This document shows, in pieces, positions 1-8,807 of a DNA stretch of 64,000 nt. This DNA comes from JAIQFL01 sp035295745 (GTDB taxonomy: Bacteria; Acidobacteriota; Terriglobia; Bryobacterales; Bryobacteraceae). The notes under the pieces are model-generated. The model was given only the letters and a program-made list of their open reading frames with translations, had not been told where the DNA came from and ran no database searches. Positions within the stretch are counted from its first letter, which is position 1. Every line of letters starts with the position of its first letter. The DNA lies in the NCBI GenBank assembly GCA_035295745.1, contig DATGIL010000013.1:62001-126000 (forward strand), given 5' to 3'. The position numbers and the translations under genes were made by a program.

Positions 1-1
1 C

Positions 2-601
2 GGATACGAGATGTGCAGGCAGTTGCTCCAGCAAGGGCACCAGGCCACACTCGCCGTGCTGGACGCGCCGGCCCCGATCCTCTCCCGCGACCCGCGTTGG
101 GACGAGTGGGACGACCCGAAATGGCTCGCCGCGATCGCCCACGAGATTGGCATCTTCCTTGGTTCGAGTCTCGGTGTCACTGCTGAAGATCTGGCGCCGC
201 TCGATCCGGAAGCGCGACTGAACTTCATCGTCGAGCGAATTCGTGCCGGCGAGTCGTGGCTCGCTGGCGGAGACGCCAATCAGTTGCGTGCGTACCTGCG
301 GATCTACAAAGCGAATTTCCAGACCGTTTACCAGCCGCAACCCGATCCTCTTCCAATTCCCATCGTGCTCTTCCGGACGCACGAGACTTCGCCTGGCGAC
401 ATGGCGCCTTCCCCGGAAGTTGCCAGCCTGTTTGCCGAAGCGTCGTGGGGATGGCAGCGATTCTCATCCCACCCGGTGGAAGTAGTGGACGTTCCTGGCG
501 ACCATCTGGGGATGCTGCTCGAACCCGGCGCCGGTATTCTGGCCGCGCACCTCAATGGTTGGTTGCAGAAGGAGAGCTATGGATTCCGCGCTGGCGCCTG
601 A
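2..601 (+). CDS. Thioesterase domain, C-terminal end of an NRPS/PKS or type II thioesterase (partial)
   Basis: The reading frame is open from the left edge, so the gene starts outside the window. The visible part starts just after where the GxSxG nucleophile should be (GYEMCRQL follows that motif in the family). The catalytic Asp is probably in VLDAPAP, and the catalytic His is in the GDHLGML motif near the end. Such alpha/beta-hydrolase domains release or proofread chains on nonribosomal peptide or polyketide synthases. Whether this is a stand-alone enzyme or the tail of a megasynthase cannot be decided here. The stop overlaps the next gene's start by 23 bp, suggesting coupled translation with the kinase. 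Confidence 0.8.
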   Translation, partial: GYEMCRQLLQQGHQATLAVLDAPAPILSRDPRWDEWDDPKWLAAIAHEIGIFLGSSLGVTAEDLAPLDPEARLNFIVERIRAGESWLAGGDANQLRAYLRIYKANFQTVYQPQPDPLPIPIVLFRTHETSPGDMAPSPEVASLFAEASWGWQRFSSHPVEVVDVPGDHLGMLLEPGAGILAAHLNGWLQKESYGFRAGA

Positions 602-2105
602 TCAACTGTTTGGCCGTTATCGCATTCTGGAAATGATCGCCAGGGGAGGGAACGGCGAGGTCTACCGAGCTCTCGACACCGGCCTGCAACGAGAGGTCGC
701 CATAAAAGTCGTCTCCGAAGAGGTGACCGAGGATCCCGAGGCGCATGAGTTGTTTCGCCGGGAAGCGCCGATTGCGGCGTCGCTGAATCATCCCAACATC
801 ATTCGCGTCTACGATACCGGCGTCGAAAACGGCACCTCCTACATTGTCTCCGAGTTCCTGCACGGGGCGCCGGTGGCAGGCCCCATGCCGGTCGCCAAGC
901 TGGTCGACGTGGTAGGCCAGATCTCGGCAGGCCTCGCGGCGATGCATCAGGCCGGCCTGGCTCACCGCGATCTCAAGCCCGAAAATATCTTCCTCAATGA
1001 CGACGGCACCATCAAGATCATCGACTTCGGCCTCACCGAAGATGCCTACGCGGTTCGCGGACTCTCCCCCGATGTTCCGCAGCCGCCGCGCGATATTCGC
1101 TCCGACCAACTGGCGTTCGGTCTGATCGTCTATGAGTTGGCGAGCGGCCGTAAGCCGTTTCGCGATCCTCGCGCCGCCGGCCGCATCTCAGAGATTATGG
1201 CGCAGGAACTCGCGCCGCTCGATGCGGACGCATCCGACGCACTGCATGGCGCGATTGTCGCGGCGGCCAGCGAATCCGCCGGCGAAGGTTCGGTATCCCT
1301 GGCCCACCACATCATGCTCACTGGTTTGTCTGTCGCCCTTGCCCTGGCGGGTGCTCCTGTGACGGTTCGTCCGTATGTGCCTCCCGCTCCAAAGGAGTTG
1401 TCCGCGGAATATCCGTCTCACGCCGGGCCCTACGAAATCCTGGGACTGCTCTCAACCGGCGGACATAATCGAATTTTTCGCGCCTGGGATCCTCGTCTGC
1501 AGCGCAGCGTCTCAATTACGCTTTCGGATGCCGGGGCGATCCCGGCCGCCTCGCTGCCGAGCCATGCGAACATCGCCGCCGTTTACGATGTCGGACGAGT
1601 GGGGAACTCCTGGTATGTCGCGTCCGAGTTGGTGGAAGGCAGCGCGCTACACGGTCCCATGCCGGTGGCAGAAGTCCTGTCTATCGGCGAGCAGATCGCC
1701 TCCGCGCTCTCCGCCGCTCACCGGGCCGGCGTAGTGCATGGAGCACTCTCCCCAAATACCGCAATTCGGTCTACAAACGGCACCGTAAAGCTGCTCTCCT
1801 TCGGAGTGCCCGCCGTGGACTCGATCTACTCCAGCCCCGAGTCGTTCGGCGGTGCTGCCGTCACCCCGCAGTCGGACCAATTCTCGCTGGGCGCGATCGT
1901 CTACCAACTCGTTACCGGATCTCCTGCCTTCGATTCCATCGAATCGCTTCTCAGCGGCGACCCTGCGCCGATTCCGCCCGAGATTCCGGCGCCTTTGCGC
2001 TGGACCATCGACCGATGTCTCATGAAGGACCCGGACGCACGCTGGGATTCGACTCGCGATCTATACCGGGAGTTTCGTGCGATGCGCCAGTATTTGACGT
2101 TTTGA
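579..2105 (+). CDS. Ser/Thr protein kinase fused to a degenerate second kinase domain
   Basis: The 508-residue protein starts at the ATG preceded by AGAAGGAGAG, inside the end of the thioesterase gene. Domain 1 (about residues 13-200) is a Hanks-type kinase with glycine loop GGNGEV, VAIK Lys43, HRDLKPEN 129-136 and DFG 149-151. A hydrophobic stretch (about 246-263) could be a membrane segment but is weak. Domain 2 (about 284-500) has the same fold pattern but lacks catalytic residues: VAIK is VSIT (311-314), HRD is HGA (387-389) and DFG is SFG (407-409). It is therefore a likely pseudokinase. The C-lobe of domain 1 is short and lacks a clear APE motif. The context suggests control of a secondary-metabolite locus, which is inference. 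Confidence 0.88.
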   Translation: MDSALAPDQLFGRYRILEMIARGGNGEVYRALDTGLQREVAIKVVSEEVTEDPEAHELFRREAPIAASLNHPNIIRVYDTGVENGTSYIVSEFLHGAPVAGPMPVAKLVDVVGQISAGLAAMHQAGLAHRDLKPENIFLNDDGTIKIIDFGLTEDAYAVRGLSPDVPQPPRDIRSDQLAFGLIVYELASGRKPFRDPRAAGRISEIMAQELAPLDADASDALHGAIVAAASESAGEGSVSLAHHIMLTGLSVALALAGAPVTVRPYVPPAPKELSAEYPSHAGPYEILGLLSTGGHNRIFRAWDPRLQRSVSITLSDAGAIPAASLPSHANIAAVYDVGRVGNSWYVASELVEGSALHGPMPVAEVLSIGEQIASALSAAHRAGVVHGALSPNTAIRSTNGTVKLLSFGVPAVDSIYSSPESFGGAAVTPQSDQFSLGAIVYQLVTGSPAFDSIESLLSGDPAPIPPEIPAPLRWTIDRCLMKDPDARWDSTRDLYREFRAMRQYLTF

Positions 2106-2940
2106 CCGGCCGCTTGAGCATCCCCATTGCGCGCCAGAAGCGTTCGTTTCGCTTGCGATATCTCTCTACATCCTCTTCCGTGATGGGCTGAAGCACGTTC
2201 CGGCTGGCGCGGGCCACGGCTTCCGGCAGCAGTCCCTCCAGCTTCTCGCCTTTGAATCCCGAGAGCACATCGATGAACAGGAGCCGGCGGTCAAAGAACC
2301 GCCGCACCAGGAACGTCTGCACATAGCGCCGCGCCAGGGGACGGAACCAACGCGGAAGATCCTGCATGAACAGCGTCGGATCGAATGCAAGGCGGCCCTT
2401 CCGGTCGCGTAACATTGGAGTGGAAATGTCGAGCAGGGCAAGTCTGCCATCATCCACGCACCAGTTGGTGACATCGGCGTCCAGTCCGATCCTGCCAGCC
2501 ACTGCGCTCTCTACATGACCTGCCAGCCGATCGAACAACTGCAATCCTTCCGACGCAGGGTGTGCGCGAAGCCACTCAGCCAGCAGAAGAGGCGATGCGA
2601 TCTCGGGCTGCACAATGTAGGCTGCCCACGATCCGTCGGGACGCGCCAACGCCTCCACGCTCGCGGATAGCACTTCCACGTCCGCCTGTTGCAGCGCATG
2701 CACGTGTGCGTCGATGGCAGCCGTGTATTCCTCAAATACAGCCCGCGATGGAAAATCCGGCAGGGGTTTGACGACCAACCCGTCGCGCCAGCGCAACGTC
2801 ACCGAGATGCCGCCGTTCCCGACTACCGGTATCTGCGGCTCTGCGTCGTTCCCCCTGAAGCGCCGATCCAGGGCCTCCAACTCCTCGGGATCCACGGCCA
2901 GCTCACGACAGCCCACCCGTAGCCTGGATCGTTCTAGCAT
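2020..2940 (-). CDS. Uncharacterised protein, possibly kinase-like fold
   Basis: About 306 residues from the chosen ATG; an upstream ATG at 2973 would add 11 residues, and neither has a clear ribosome site. I do not recognise a named family with confidence. The order of motifs loosely recalls an aminoglycoside-kinase or protein-kinase-like fold: a beta-rich N-lobe with LVVKPLP, then YIVQPEI (hinge-like), DADVTNWCV (catalytic-loop-like D and N) and LALLDISTP (metal-binding D-like). The basic, aromatic C-terminus has no counterpart I know. It converges on the kinase gene with an 86-bp 3' overlap and is divergent from the GT25 gene, so its promoter lies over the first codons of that gene. Confidence 0.72.
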   Translation of the reverse strand: MLERSRLRVGCRELAVDPEELEALDRRFRGNDAEPQIPVVGNGGISVTLRWRDGLVVKPLPDFPSRAVFEEYTAAIDAHVHALQQADVEVLSASVEALARPDGSWAAYIVQPEIASPLLLAEWLRAHPASEGLQLFDRLAGHVESAVAGRIGLDADVTNWCVDDGRLALLDISTPMLRDRKGRLAFDPTLFMQDLPRWFRPLARRYVQTFLVRRFFDRRLLFIDVLSGFKGEKLEGLLPEAVARASRNVLQPITEEDVERYRKRNERFWRAMGMLKRPVKTSNTGASHETPGIDRESNPSVRPGPS

Positions 2941-2971
2941 TCGATGATGGGTAGTATATCCTGGTAAGGGC

Positions 2972-3619
2972 ATGCTCGATGTCGATCACTTCTTTCGTTA
3001 TAAGGTATGCATCAATCTGGATCGGCGGCCGGAGCGCTGGGCGTCCATGCAGCGTAAGTTTGAGCAGGCCCGCATCCATGGTGTCGAACGCATCGCGGCC
3101 GTAGACGGCGCACATGTGACGGTGCCGGAGGCGCATCGCAACTTGCGTCCCGTGGATTACGCCTGCACCATGAGCCACCTCGCCGCTGTCCAGCGCGCCC
3201 GCGATCGAGGGGCGCCGTCGATTCTGATCTTCGAAGATGATGCCTTTTTCGACCCGGCATTTCCGCTCCGATTTGCGGAGTACATTGCGCAACTGCCGGG
3301 GGATTGGGACATGCTCTTTCTCGGCGGATACCATTTCGAGCGGCCTGTGATCGTCTCCGAGAACATCGTGAAGGCGGTCAAAACTTTGACGGCTCACGCC
3401 TATGCCGTCCGAGACTCCGTGTATGACGAGTTTATACGCCTGAACCAGGCGCCACCGCGAATCGTGGACCGAAACAATACGGTGCTGCAGGCACGCTTTC
3501 AGTGCTACTGTTTCGAACCGAACCTGGTTGGGCAGGAGAGCGGCTATTCCGACCTTATGGAATCGGAGATGCCCGAGAAGCCGCTTCGTTATCCGTTTCC
3601 GATTCCGGGCCAATGGTAA
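2972..3619 (+). CDS. Glycosyltransferase family 25 (LPS/collagen-type) protein
   Basis: A 215-residue protein with GT25 hallmarks: VCINLDRRPERW near the N-terminus (the family's nucleotide-sugar region), CTMSHLAAVQRA in the middle, and ILIFEDDAFF (acidic metal-binding motif) around residues 87-96, then DMLFLGG. GT25 enzymes add sugars, often galactose, to lipooligosaccharide or to hydroxylysine in collagen-like proteins; the acceptor here is unknown. The start ATG follows TGGTAAGGG, a usable ribosome site. No glycan operon surrounds it, so it appears to be a single gene. Confidence 0.85.
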   Translation: MLDVDHFFRYKVCINLDRRPERWASMQRKFEQARIHGVERIAAVDGAHVTVPEAHRNLRPVDYACTMSHLAAVQRARDRGAPSILIFEDDAFFDPAFPLRFAEYIAQLPGDWDMLFLGGYHFERPVIVSENIVKAVKTLTAHAYAVRDSVYDEFIRLNQAPPRIVDRNNTVLQARFQCYCFEPNLVGQESGYSDLMESEMPEKPLRYPFPIPGQW

Positions 3620-3623
3620 GCCT

Positions 3624-4454
3624 TCACATCCCGTACGCTTCCGCCGCCGTGCCGCCCATGATGCGCTCCTGTTCCGCCTTCGACAATTTGCCGATCGCGG
3701 CGTTGACGGTGCGATACCAGCGTTCGTAGTCACTCGCTAATAGCATCACCGGCCAATCGGACCCGTACATCAGCCGGCGTGGCCCAAACGACTCGAGCAC
3801 CACATCGATGTACGGCTGCAAGACTTGCGGTGTCCAGCCCTTCGGATCGGCTTCGGTCACCATTCCCGAAAGCTTGCAGTAGACATTCTGTCGCTTTGCC
3901 AGTTCGCGGATGTTGCGATCCCAAGGCGACACCACTCGATCCTTGATGCGTGGCTTGGCGATGTGATCGAGGATAAAAGTCTGCTTGGGATGCCGGTCTA
4001 CGAACTCAATGGCGGCGGGCAGGTGGCGCTCGAAGATCAGGATGTCGTAACGCAATCCGAACTCGAGCAGCGCATTCACACCTTCGTTGAAATCCGCACG
4101 TAAAATGAAGCGCGGATCCGGTTCGTCCTGCACCACGTGTCGCACCGCGCGCAGTTTCGGGCGAGCCGCAAATCGTTCCAGGCTCTGCTTCACTCGCACT
4201 CCATCGGCGAGCGGAACCCACCCCACCACACCGCGGATCAGGCTGTGTTGCTGAGCCAGATCGAGCAGCCAGGAAGTCTCCTCGATCGTCTGGCGCGCTT
4301 GCACGGCCACTGTGCCTTCGATATCGAAGTGATGCATCAGCTGCTCCAGGTCCCCCGGCAGGAAATCGCGCCGGATGACGCGCATCTCCGGAGTAATCCA
4401 TCCATATTCCGCGCTGGAGTATTTCCAAAGGTGATGGTGTGCGTCGATCTTCAT
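3624..4454 (-). CDS. Amidohydrolase 2 family, lactonase-like
   Basis: A 276-residue TIM-barrel metal hydrolase. It has the N-terminal metal motif DAHHHLW, a central FILDHIAKP and the C-terminal YGSDWPV typical of amidohydrolase-2 proteins. The pattern best fits the L-fucono- or L-rhamnono-lactonase group, which opens sugar lactones. The substrate cannot be fixed from sequence. The ATG overlaps the stop of the DUF1501 gene (ATGA), so it is the third gene of a translationally coupled operon with PSD1 and DUF1501 proteins. That context supports a role in degrading sugars or glycans. Confidence 0.85.
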   Translation of the reverse strand: MKIDAHHHLWKYSSAEYGWITPEMRVIRRDFLPGDLEQLMHHFDIEGTVAVQARQTIEETSWLLDLAQQHSLIRGVVGWVPLADGVRVKQSLERFAARPKLRAVRHVVQDEPDPRFILRADFNEGVNALLEFGLRYDILIFERHLPAAIEFVDRHPKQTFILDHIAKPRIKDRVVSPWDRNIRELAKRQNVYCKLSGMVTEADPKGWTPQVLQPYIDVVLESFGPRRLMYGSDWPVMLLASDYERWYRTVNAAIGKLSKAEQERIMGGTAAEAYGM

Positions 4455-5893
4455 ACCGCGAAGATCCCGTCGTGGACCACGCCCGCCGTATCGGTCAGGC
4501 GGAAATCGCGGCCGGAGTAACGATACGTGAGCTTCAGGTGATCCAGCCCGAGCAGCGCCAGGACGGTCGCATGGAAATCGTGGATGTGCATCCGGTTCTC
4601 CGCCGCGTGGTACCCGAACTCGTCGGTCTCGCCGTAAGCGAAGCCCGGCTTGGTGCCGCCTCCCGCCATAAATAGCGAGTATCCGTAGGGATTGTGGTCG
4701 CGTCCGTTGCCGCTCTCGGAGACCGGCGTTCGTCCGAACTCGCCCGACCAGATCACCAGCGTGTCCTTCAAAAGGCCCCGCGCCTTTAAGTCGGTGATCA
4801 ATCCCGCGATCGGCTGGTCCACCTCCGCCGCATTCTCATTGTGCTTCTCGAACAGGTCCGAATGTTGATCCCACTTGTAGCTGTGCGTGCATTGGATGAA
4901 CCGCACATCCGCCTCAGCGAGACGCCGCGCCAGCAGGCACTGCCAGCCGAAATCGGCAGTCTTCGGTTCGTCCAGGCCGTAAAGTTTGCGTGTCGCCGCC
5001 GATTCACTCGAGACATCGAACACGCGCGCCGCTTCGGCCTGCATGCGAAAACCCATCTCGAACGACTGGATCCGCGTTTCCAGTTCGTCATCGGTCTTCC
5101 AAAGTTCCTGGTGCTTGCGGTTGATCGCCTGGATCATGTCCAGCTCATAGCGCTGCTGCTCGCGCGTGAAACCCTGGTTCACCAGATACTCGATCGGTTC
5201 CTTCTGAATCTCGCTCACCGGCATTCCGGCATTGCCGATGGCTGTGCCTTGCACCGGCCCCGGCAAAAATCCCGACGCCCAGTTCTTGGCCCCGCCGTGA
5301 GCCAGGGCTGGCTTGATGGTGATGTAGCCGGGCAGATTGCGATTCTGCGAGCCGAGCCCGTACAGCGCCCACGAACCGAAACTGGGGCGCGTGAACGTAA
5401 ACGTCCCGGTAAAAGTCTGAAGCAGTGCCGCGCCGTGGTCCACACCTTCGCCGACCATCGATCGGACTACGCACAGGTCATCCGCGCATTCGCGGATCTT
5501 CGGAAACAAGTCGCTGATGGGCAGCCCGCTCTGTCCGCAATTCTTGAACTTCCACGGCGATTTCATCAACCCGCCCGTCTTCGCGGCGAACTTCAGCGGC
5601 TGCTTGATGGGAAGCGGTTTGCCATCGTTGGCGTCCAGGTAGGGCTTCGGATCGAACGTGTCGATGGACGACGGCCCGCCGTGCATGAAGAGGAAGATCA
5701 CGCGCTTGGCCCGCGCAGGGAACATTGGCGCCCTCGGGGCCAGCGGGTCCGAAGGCGTGTCGGCCATCGCCGCTTCCGCAAGCAACGACTGCAGTCCTAA
5801 AAAGCCGAAGCCGCAGCCCGCCGCCCGCAGCATTCCTCTGCGCGAAAGCTGCGACTGCTTGGGAGGGCGGATGATATAAGGGCGGATATCCAT
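4451..5893 (-). CDS. DUF1501 domain secreted protein
   Basis: A 480-residue protein starting at MDIRPYII, chosen because a twin-arginine-type signal (SRRGMLRAAG, residues about 16-25) follows. It resembles the DUF1501 family (sulfatase/alkaline-phosphatase-like fold), with RVIFLFMHGGPSSIDTFDPK near residue 65 and VIWSGEFGRTPVSE near residue 370. Such genes are typically paired with DUF1549/DUF1553 (PSD1) genes, as here, 11 bp downstream. The biochemical activity of the family is not firmly known. Export by Tat is inferred from the paired arginines and the hydrophobic run. Confidence 0.9.
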   Translation of the reverse strand: MDIRPYIIRPPKQSQLSRRGMLRAAGCGFGFLGLQSLLAEAAMADTPSDPLAPRAPMFPARAKRVIFLFMHGGPSSIDTFDPKPYLDANDGKPLPIKQPLKFAAKTGGLMKSPWKFKNCGQSGLPISDLFPKIRECADDLCVVRSMVGEGVDHGAALLQTFTGTFTFTRPSFGSWALYGLGSQNRNLPGYITIKPALAHGGAKNWASGFLPGPVQGTAIGNAGMPVSEIQKEPIEYLVNQGFTREQQRYELDMIQAINRKHQELWKTDDELETRIQSFEMGFRMQAEAARVFDVSSESAATRKLYGLDEPKTADFGWQCLLARRLAEADVRFIQCTHSYKWDQHSDLFEKHNENAAEVDQPIAGLITDLKARGLLKDTLVIWSGEFGRTPVSESGNGRDHNPYGYSLFMAGGGTKPGFAYGETDEFGYHAAENRMHIHDFHATVLALLGLDHLKLTYRYSGRDFRLTDTAGVVHDGIFAV

Positions 5894-5904
5894 AAGCCAG
5901 CCGA

Positions 5905-8715
5905 TCAATACACAAACATGAATTCGTTCGATGCCATCAGTGCGTGTGTGAGACTGGTCCACGCCTGTTCTTCACCGATCTGGTTCCACTTGTGCCGCAG
6001 ATTGCTCACGTAGGTGAGGCTCTGATCGATCTCATCAGCTTGCGGCGCCCGATTGAGAATTCGTAAATACAATTCCTGCACCCGCCGCTTGCCCTGCGGG
6101 TTTTGACGCGAGACACCAGCGGCAATATTCTTTGCTTCCCGCATCACCAGCGGGCTGTTCATGACGAATAACGCCTGCGTTGCCACCGTCGTCGTACTGC
6201 GATGTCCATCGGGAGTGGTAGCGTCGCCGAAATCGAAGAGGGTATACAACGTGGGCAGATTCGAGCGCCGCAGCGGCAGGTAGATGCTCCGCCGATTCGT
6301 CTTCTCCGGATTCATGCTGATGCGCCCCGCGCTCGTCTCGCCATCCGTACCGACGCCCGGGTCCAGCGTGCCGCCCATCGTCAGGTCGAGATCTCCGCCA
6401 ATCGCGAGATAGGCATCGCGAATTTCTTCGACACTCAGGCGCTGCCTGGGAAAACGGGAGATCAGGCGATTCTCCGGGTCCTTGGCCTTCTTCCCCTCAT
6501 CGAATGCCGCACTCATCTGGTATGTGTTCGACAGCATGATGAGCCGATGCATCTTCTTCACCGACCATCCGCCCGCCACAAAGGAGCGCGCCAGATAGTC
6601 GAGCAATTCCGGATTTGCCGGACGGTCGCCCAGCCTCCCGAAGTTGTCCGGAGTACGCACAATCCCGTCGCCGAAGTGTCCCTGCCAGATGCGGTTCGCC
6701 ATCACCCGCGCCGGCAGCGGATTGCGCGGATCCACAATCCAGTCGGCCAGTTCCAGCCTGCCGCTTTTCGTCCTGACCTGCGGTGCGGGCGCAGAAAGTT
6801 CCAGAATCGCCGGAACCGTGCGCGCCACCGGCTCACCCAGATTGTGATAGTCCCCGCGCACGAAGATCTTCTGGTCTGCCGTGTTGCCTTCTTTCACCGC
6901 GCAGGCCATCGGAACTTCCTTCGTGGGAAGCGTCTTCTCCATCTCGGCGAGCTGTGCCGTCAGTTCCCCCACCTGCTTCGCCTTGTCGGCGGGAAGCGTT
7001 GCAATCTGCTCCTCGCGCGAGCGATGCAAAGGGCCATTCTCCACCCACACCGCGGTCAAAAACGCATCCTTCGCGCCACTCATCTGCGGACGCGGACCCG
7101 CAACCTTGCCTGCGTGCGGAAAGCTGTTGCGCGCTTGCTTCCACCAGTCCAAATCCTGATCGTATTGATAAGCGCTTCGATGAAACTCTTCCTGATATTC
7201 CGCCGCCACCGCTGGGCGCGTGCTGTCGGTAGCGGCGTGCCACTTCGCCAGTTCGGGACGTGAAGTGTCTTTCAGATAATTCACCCAGCGGCCGAGGTTC
7301 TCGAACTTCGTCTCCGCAGCCACTGCATTCAAATCCTCTCGCTTGCCGTAGACTCGGTATGCCGCCAGCATCGAGCCGCCGATTTTCGACTCTCCCACGT
7401 CGCGGTTCTTCTTCGCGTCCCGATCGAAATCGAGGACGGCGTTCAACTTTCGTTCGACATCGCCGTACGCCTTCCACTGCTTCTGAAACGCTTCGAACTC
7501 GCCCGCGGGAGCCAGCGGAGTCTGTATCGGATCGCCCGTTTCGCCATCCGTATAACTGAGCGTGGAAGCGAAGACCGCCGCGAGTTGGTAATAGTCCTTG
7601 GTCGCGATCGGATCGAATTTGTGATCGTGACAGCGGGCACAGTTGACGGTGAGCCCAAGCAACGCCTTGGCGGTCACCTCGATCTGGTCATCCACGACGT
7701 CATAGCGCTTCAGCGGCAGATCCTTCTGTGCGAGTGCCTTTTTGCCCAGCGCCAGAAACCCCGTGGCCACGATGCCGCGATAGCCCACCCCGGAATTCGG
7801 GTCTGCCGCGAGAATATCGCCGGCCAGTTGCTCCCGCACAAACTGGTCGTAGGGCATGTCGTCGTTGAACGCCTGCACCACGTAGTCGCGATAGCGCCAC
7901 GCGTGCGGGTAGCGGTGATCTTCATCACTGCCCGTCGAGTCCGCATACCGCATCACATCCAGCCAATGACGTCCCCATCGCTCTCCGTATCGCGGCGACG
8001 CGAGCAGCCGATCTACCACCTTCTCGAAGGCTCGCGGCGACTGGTCGGCCAGAAAATCCTGCAGCTCTTTCTCGGTCGGCGGCAAACCGGTAAGGTCAAA
8101 TGTCGCGCGTCGCAGCAGCACCGTTTTAGAAGCGGGAGGCGCCGGGCTCAGGCCGTTCTTCTCCAGGCTGGCGAGTATGAACTGATCGATAGGATTGACC
8201 GCCCAACCCTTCTGCTTCGGACTCGGCGGTGGCGCGGAGGAGATGGGCCGGAATGCCCAGAACTTCTTGTCCGCGTCGGTGATGACGCCGCGCAGCGCGA
8301 CCGGCCGAACACCCGTGCCCTCCAGCGAGTTGCCTGCCGATGGCGTGACCGCAGGCAACGGCGCGCCTGCCGCGACCCATTCGCGAACCGCCGCGATCGT
8401 TTCCGCGGCCAGTTTGCCTTGCGGCGGCATCTTGATCTGGCTTTCGTAACCCAGCGCTTTCAGAACCACGCTCTTATCGGGCTCCGCCGCGTTTGCGAAG
8501 ACTCCCGTCGATGCCGCGTCATGCATGCCTTCCACGGAACTGAAGTCGAGTCCCCCACTTTTCAATTTTGAGTTGTGGCAGGGAGCACATTTTTCCGCGA
8601 ACAGCGGCCGCGCATTCTTCTCAAACAATTCCAACTGCGCCGGTGTTTGCGCCCCTGCCAAATCGACAGACAACGCGAACAAGGGCAGGGCGGCGAAGAA
8701 GAGTCGGGATGGCAT
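5905..8715 (-). CDS. PSD1 and planctomycete cytochrome C domain protein (DUF1549/DUF1553)
   Basis: A 936-residue secreted protein. A signal peptide (residues 1-22, ending AGAQ) is followed by a cytochrome-type haem motif CAPCH (43-47). The DUF1549 region contains a second CxxCH (CARCHDHKFDP), and the C-terminal DUF1553 part contains ADWIVDPRNPLPARVMANRIW-like sequence. This architecture is frequent in Planctomycetes, Verrucomicrobia and Acidobacteria and is always near DUF1501 genes. It is proposed to act in periplasmic oxidation linked to polysaccharide use, but this is not proven. It is the first gene of the operon. Confidence 0.92.
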   Translation of the reverse strand: MPSRLFFAALPLFALSVDLAGAQTPAQLELFEKNARPLFAEKCAPCHNSKLKSGGLDFSSVEGMHDAASTGVFANAAEPDKSVVLKALGYESQIKMPPQGKLAAETIAAVREWVAAGAPLPAVTPSAGNSLEGTGVRPVALRGVITDADKKFWAFRPISSAPPPSPKQKGWAVNPIDQFILASLEKNGLSPAPPASKTVLLRRATFDLTGLPPTEKELQDFLADQSPRAFEKVVDRLLASPRYGERWGRHWLDVMRYADSTGSDEDHRYPHAWRYRDYVVQAFNDDMPYDQFVREQLAGDILAADPNSGVGYRGIVATGFLALGKKALAQKDLPLKRYDVVDDQIEVTAKALLGLTVNCARCHDHKFDPIATKDYYQLAAVFASTLSYTDGETGDPIQTPLAPAGEFEAFQKQWKAYGDVERKLNAVLDFDRDAKKNRDVGESKIGGSMLAAYRVYGKREDLNAVAAETKFENLGRWVNYLKDTSRPELAKWHAATDSTRPAVAAEYQEEFHRSAYQYDQDLDWWKQARNSFPHAGKVAGPRPQMSGAKDAFLTAVWVENGPLHRSREEQIATLPADKAKQVGELTAQLAEMEKTLPTKEVPMACAVKEGNTADQKIFVRGDYHNLGEPVARTVPAILELSAPAPQVRTKSGRLELADWIVDPRNPLPARVMANRIWQGHFGDGIVRTPDNFGRLGDRPANPELLDYLARSFVAGGWSVKKMHRLIMLSNTYQMSAAFDEGKKAKDPENRLISRFPRQRLSVEEIRDAYLAIGGDLDLTMGGTLDPGVGTDGETSAGRISMNPEKTNRRSIYLPLRRSNLPTLYTLFDFGDATTPDGHRSTTTVATQALFVMNSPLVMREAKNIAAGVSRQNPQGKRRVQELYLRILNRAPQADEIDQSLTYVSNLRHKWNQIGEEQAWTSLTHALMASNEFMFVY

Positions 8716-8730
8716 CGTACTTACACGGCA

Positions 8731-8736
8731 ATTATA
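8731..8736 (-). promoter_or_regulatory. Candidate -10 element for the PSD1 operon
   Basis: TATAAT on the minus strand lies 15 bp upstream of the PSD1 start codon, in the 92-bp gap shared with the divergent GH38 gene. No good -35 box is visible, so this is a weak call. Confidence 0.35.
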
Positions 8737-8807
8737 TTATGTTCGCGCAGTCTTCAGGACTTCCGCGCATTAGAGTTACCCATACGCACGGAGTTACGCT
8801 AGAGGAC

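Noticed and set aside
5894..5962. 23-residue N-terminal extension of the DUF1501 protein
   Set aside because: The extension runs into the end of the PSD1 gene and would put the Tat signal inside the protein.
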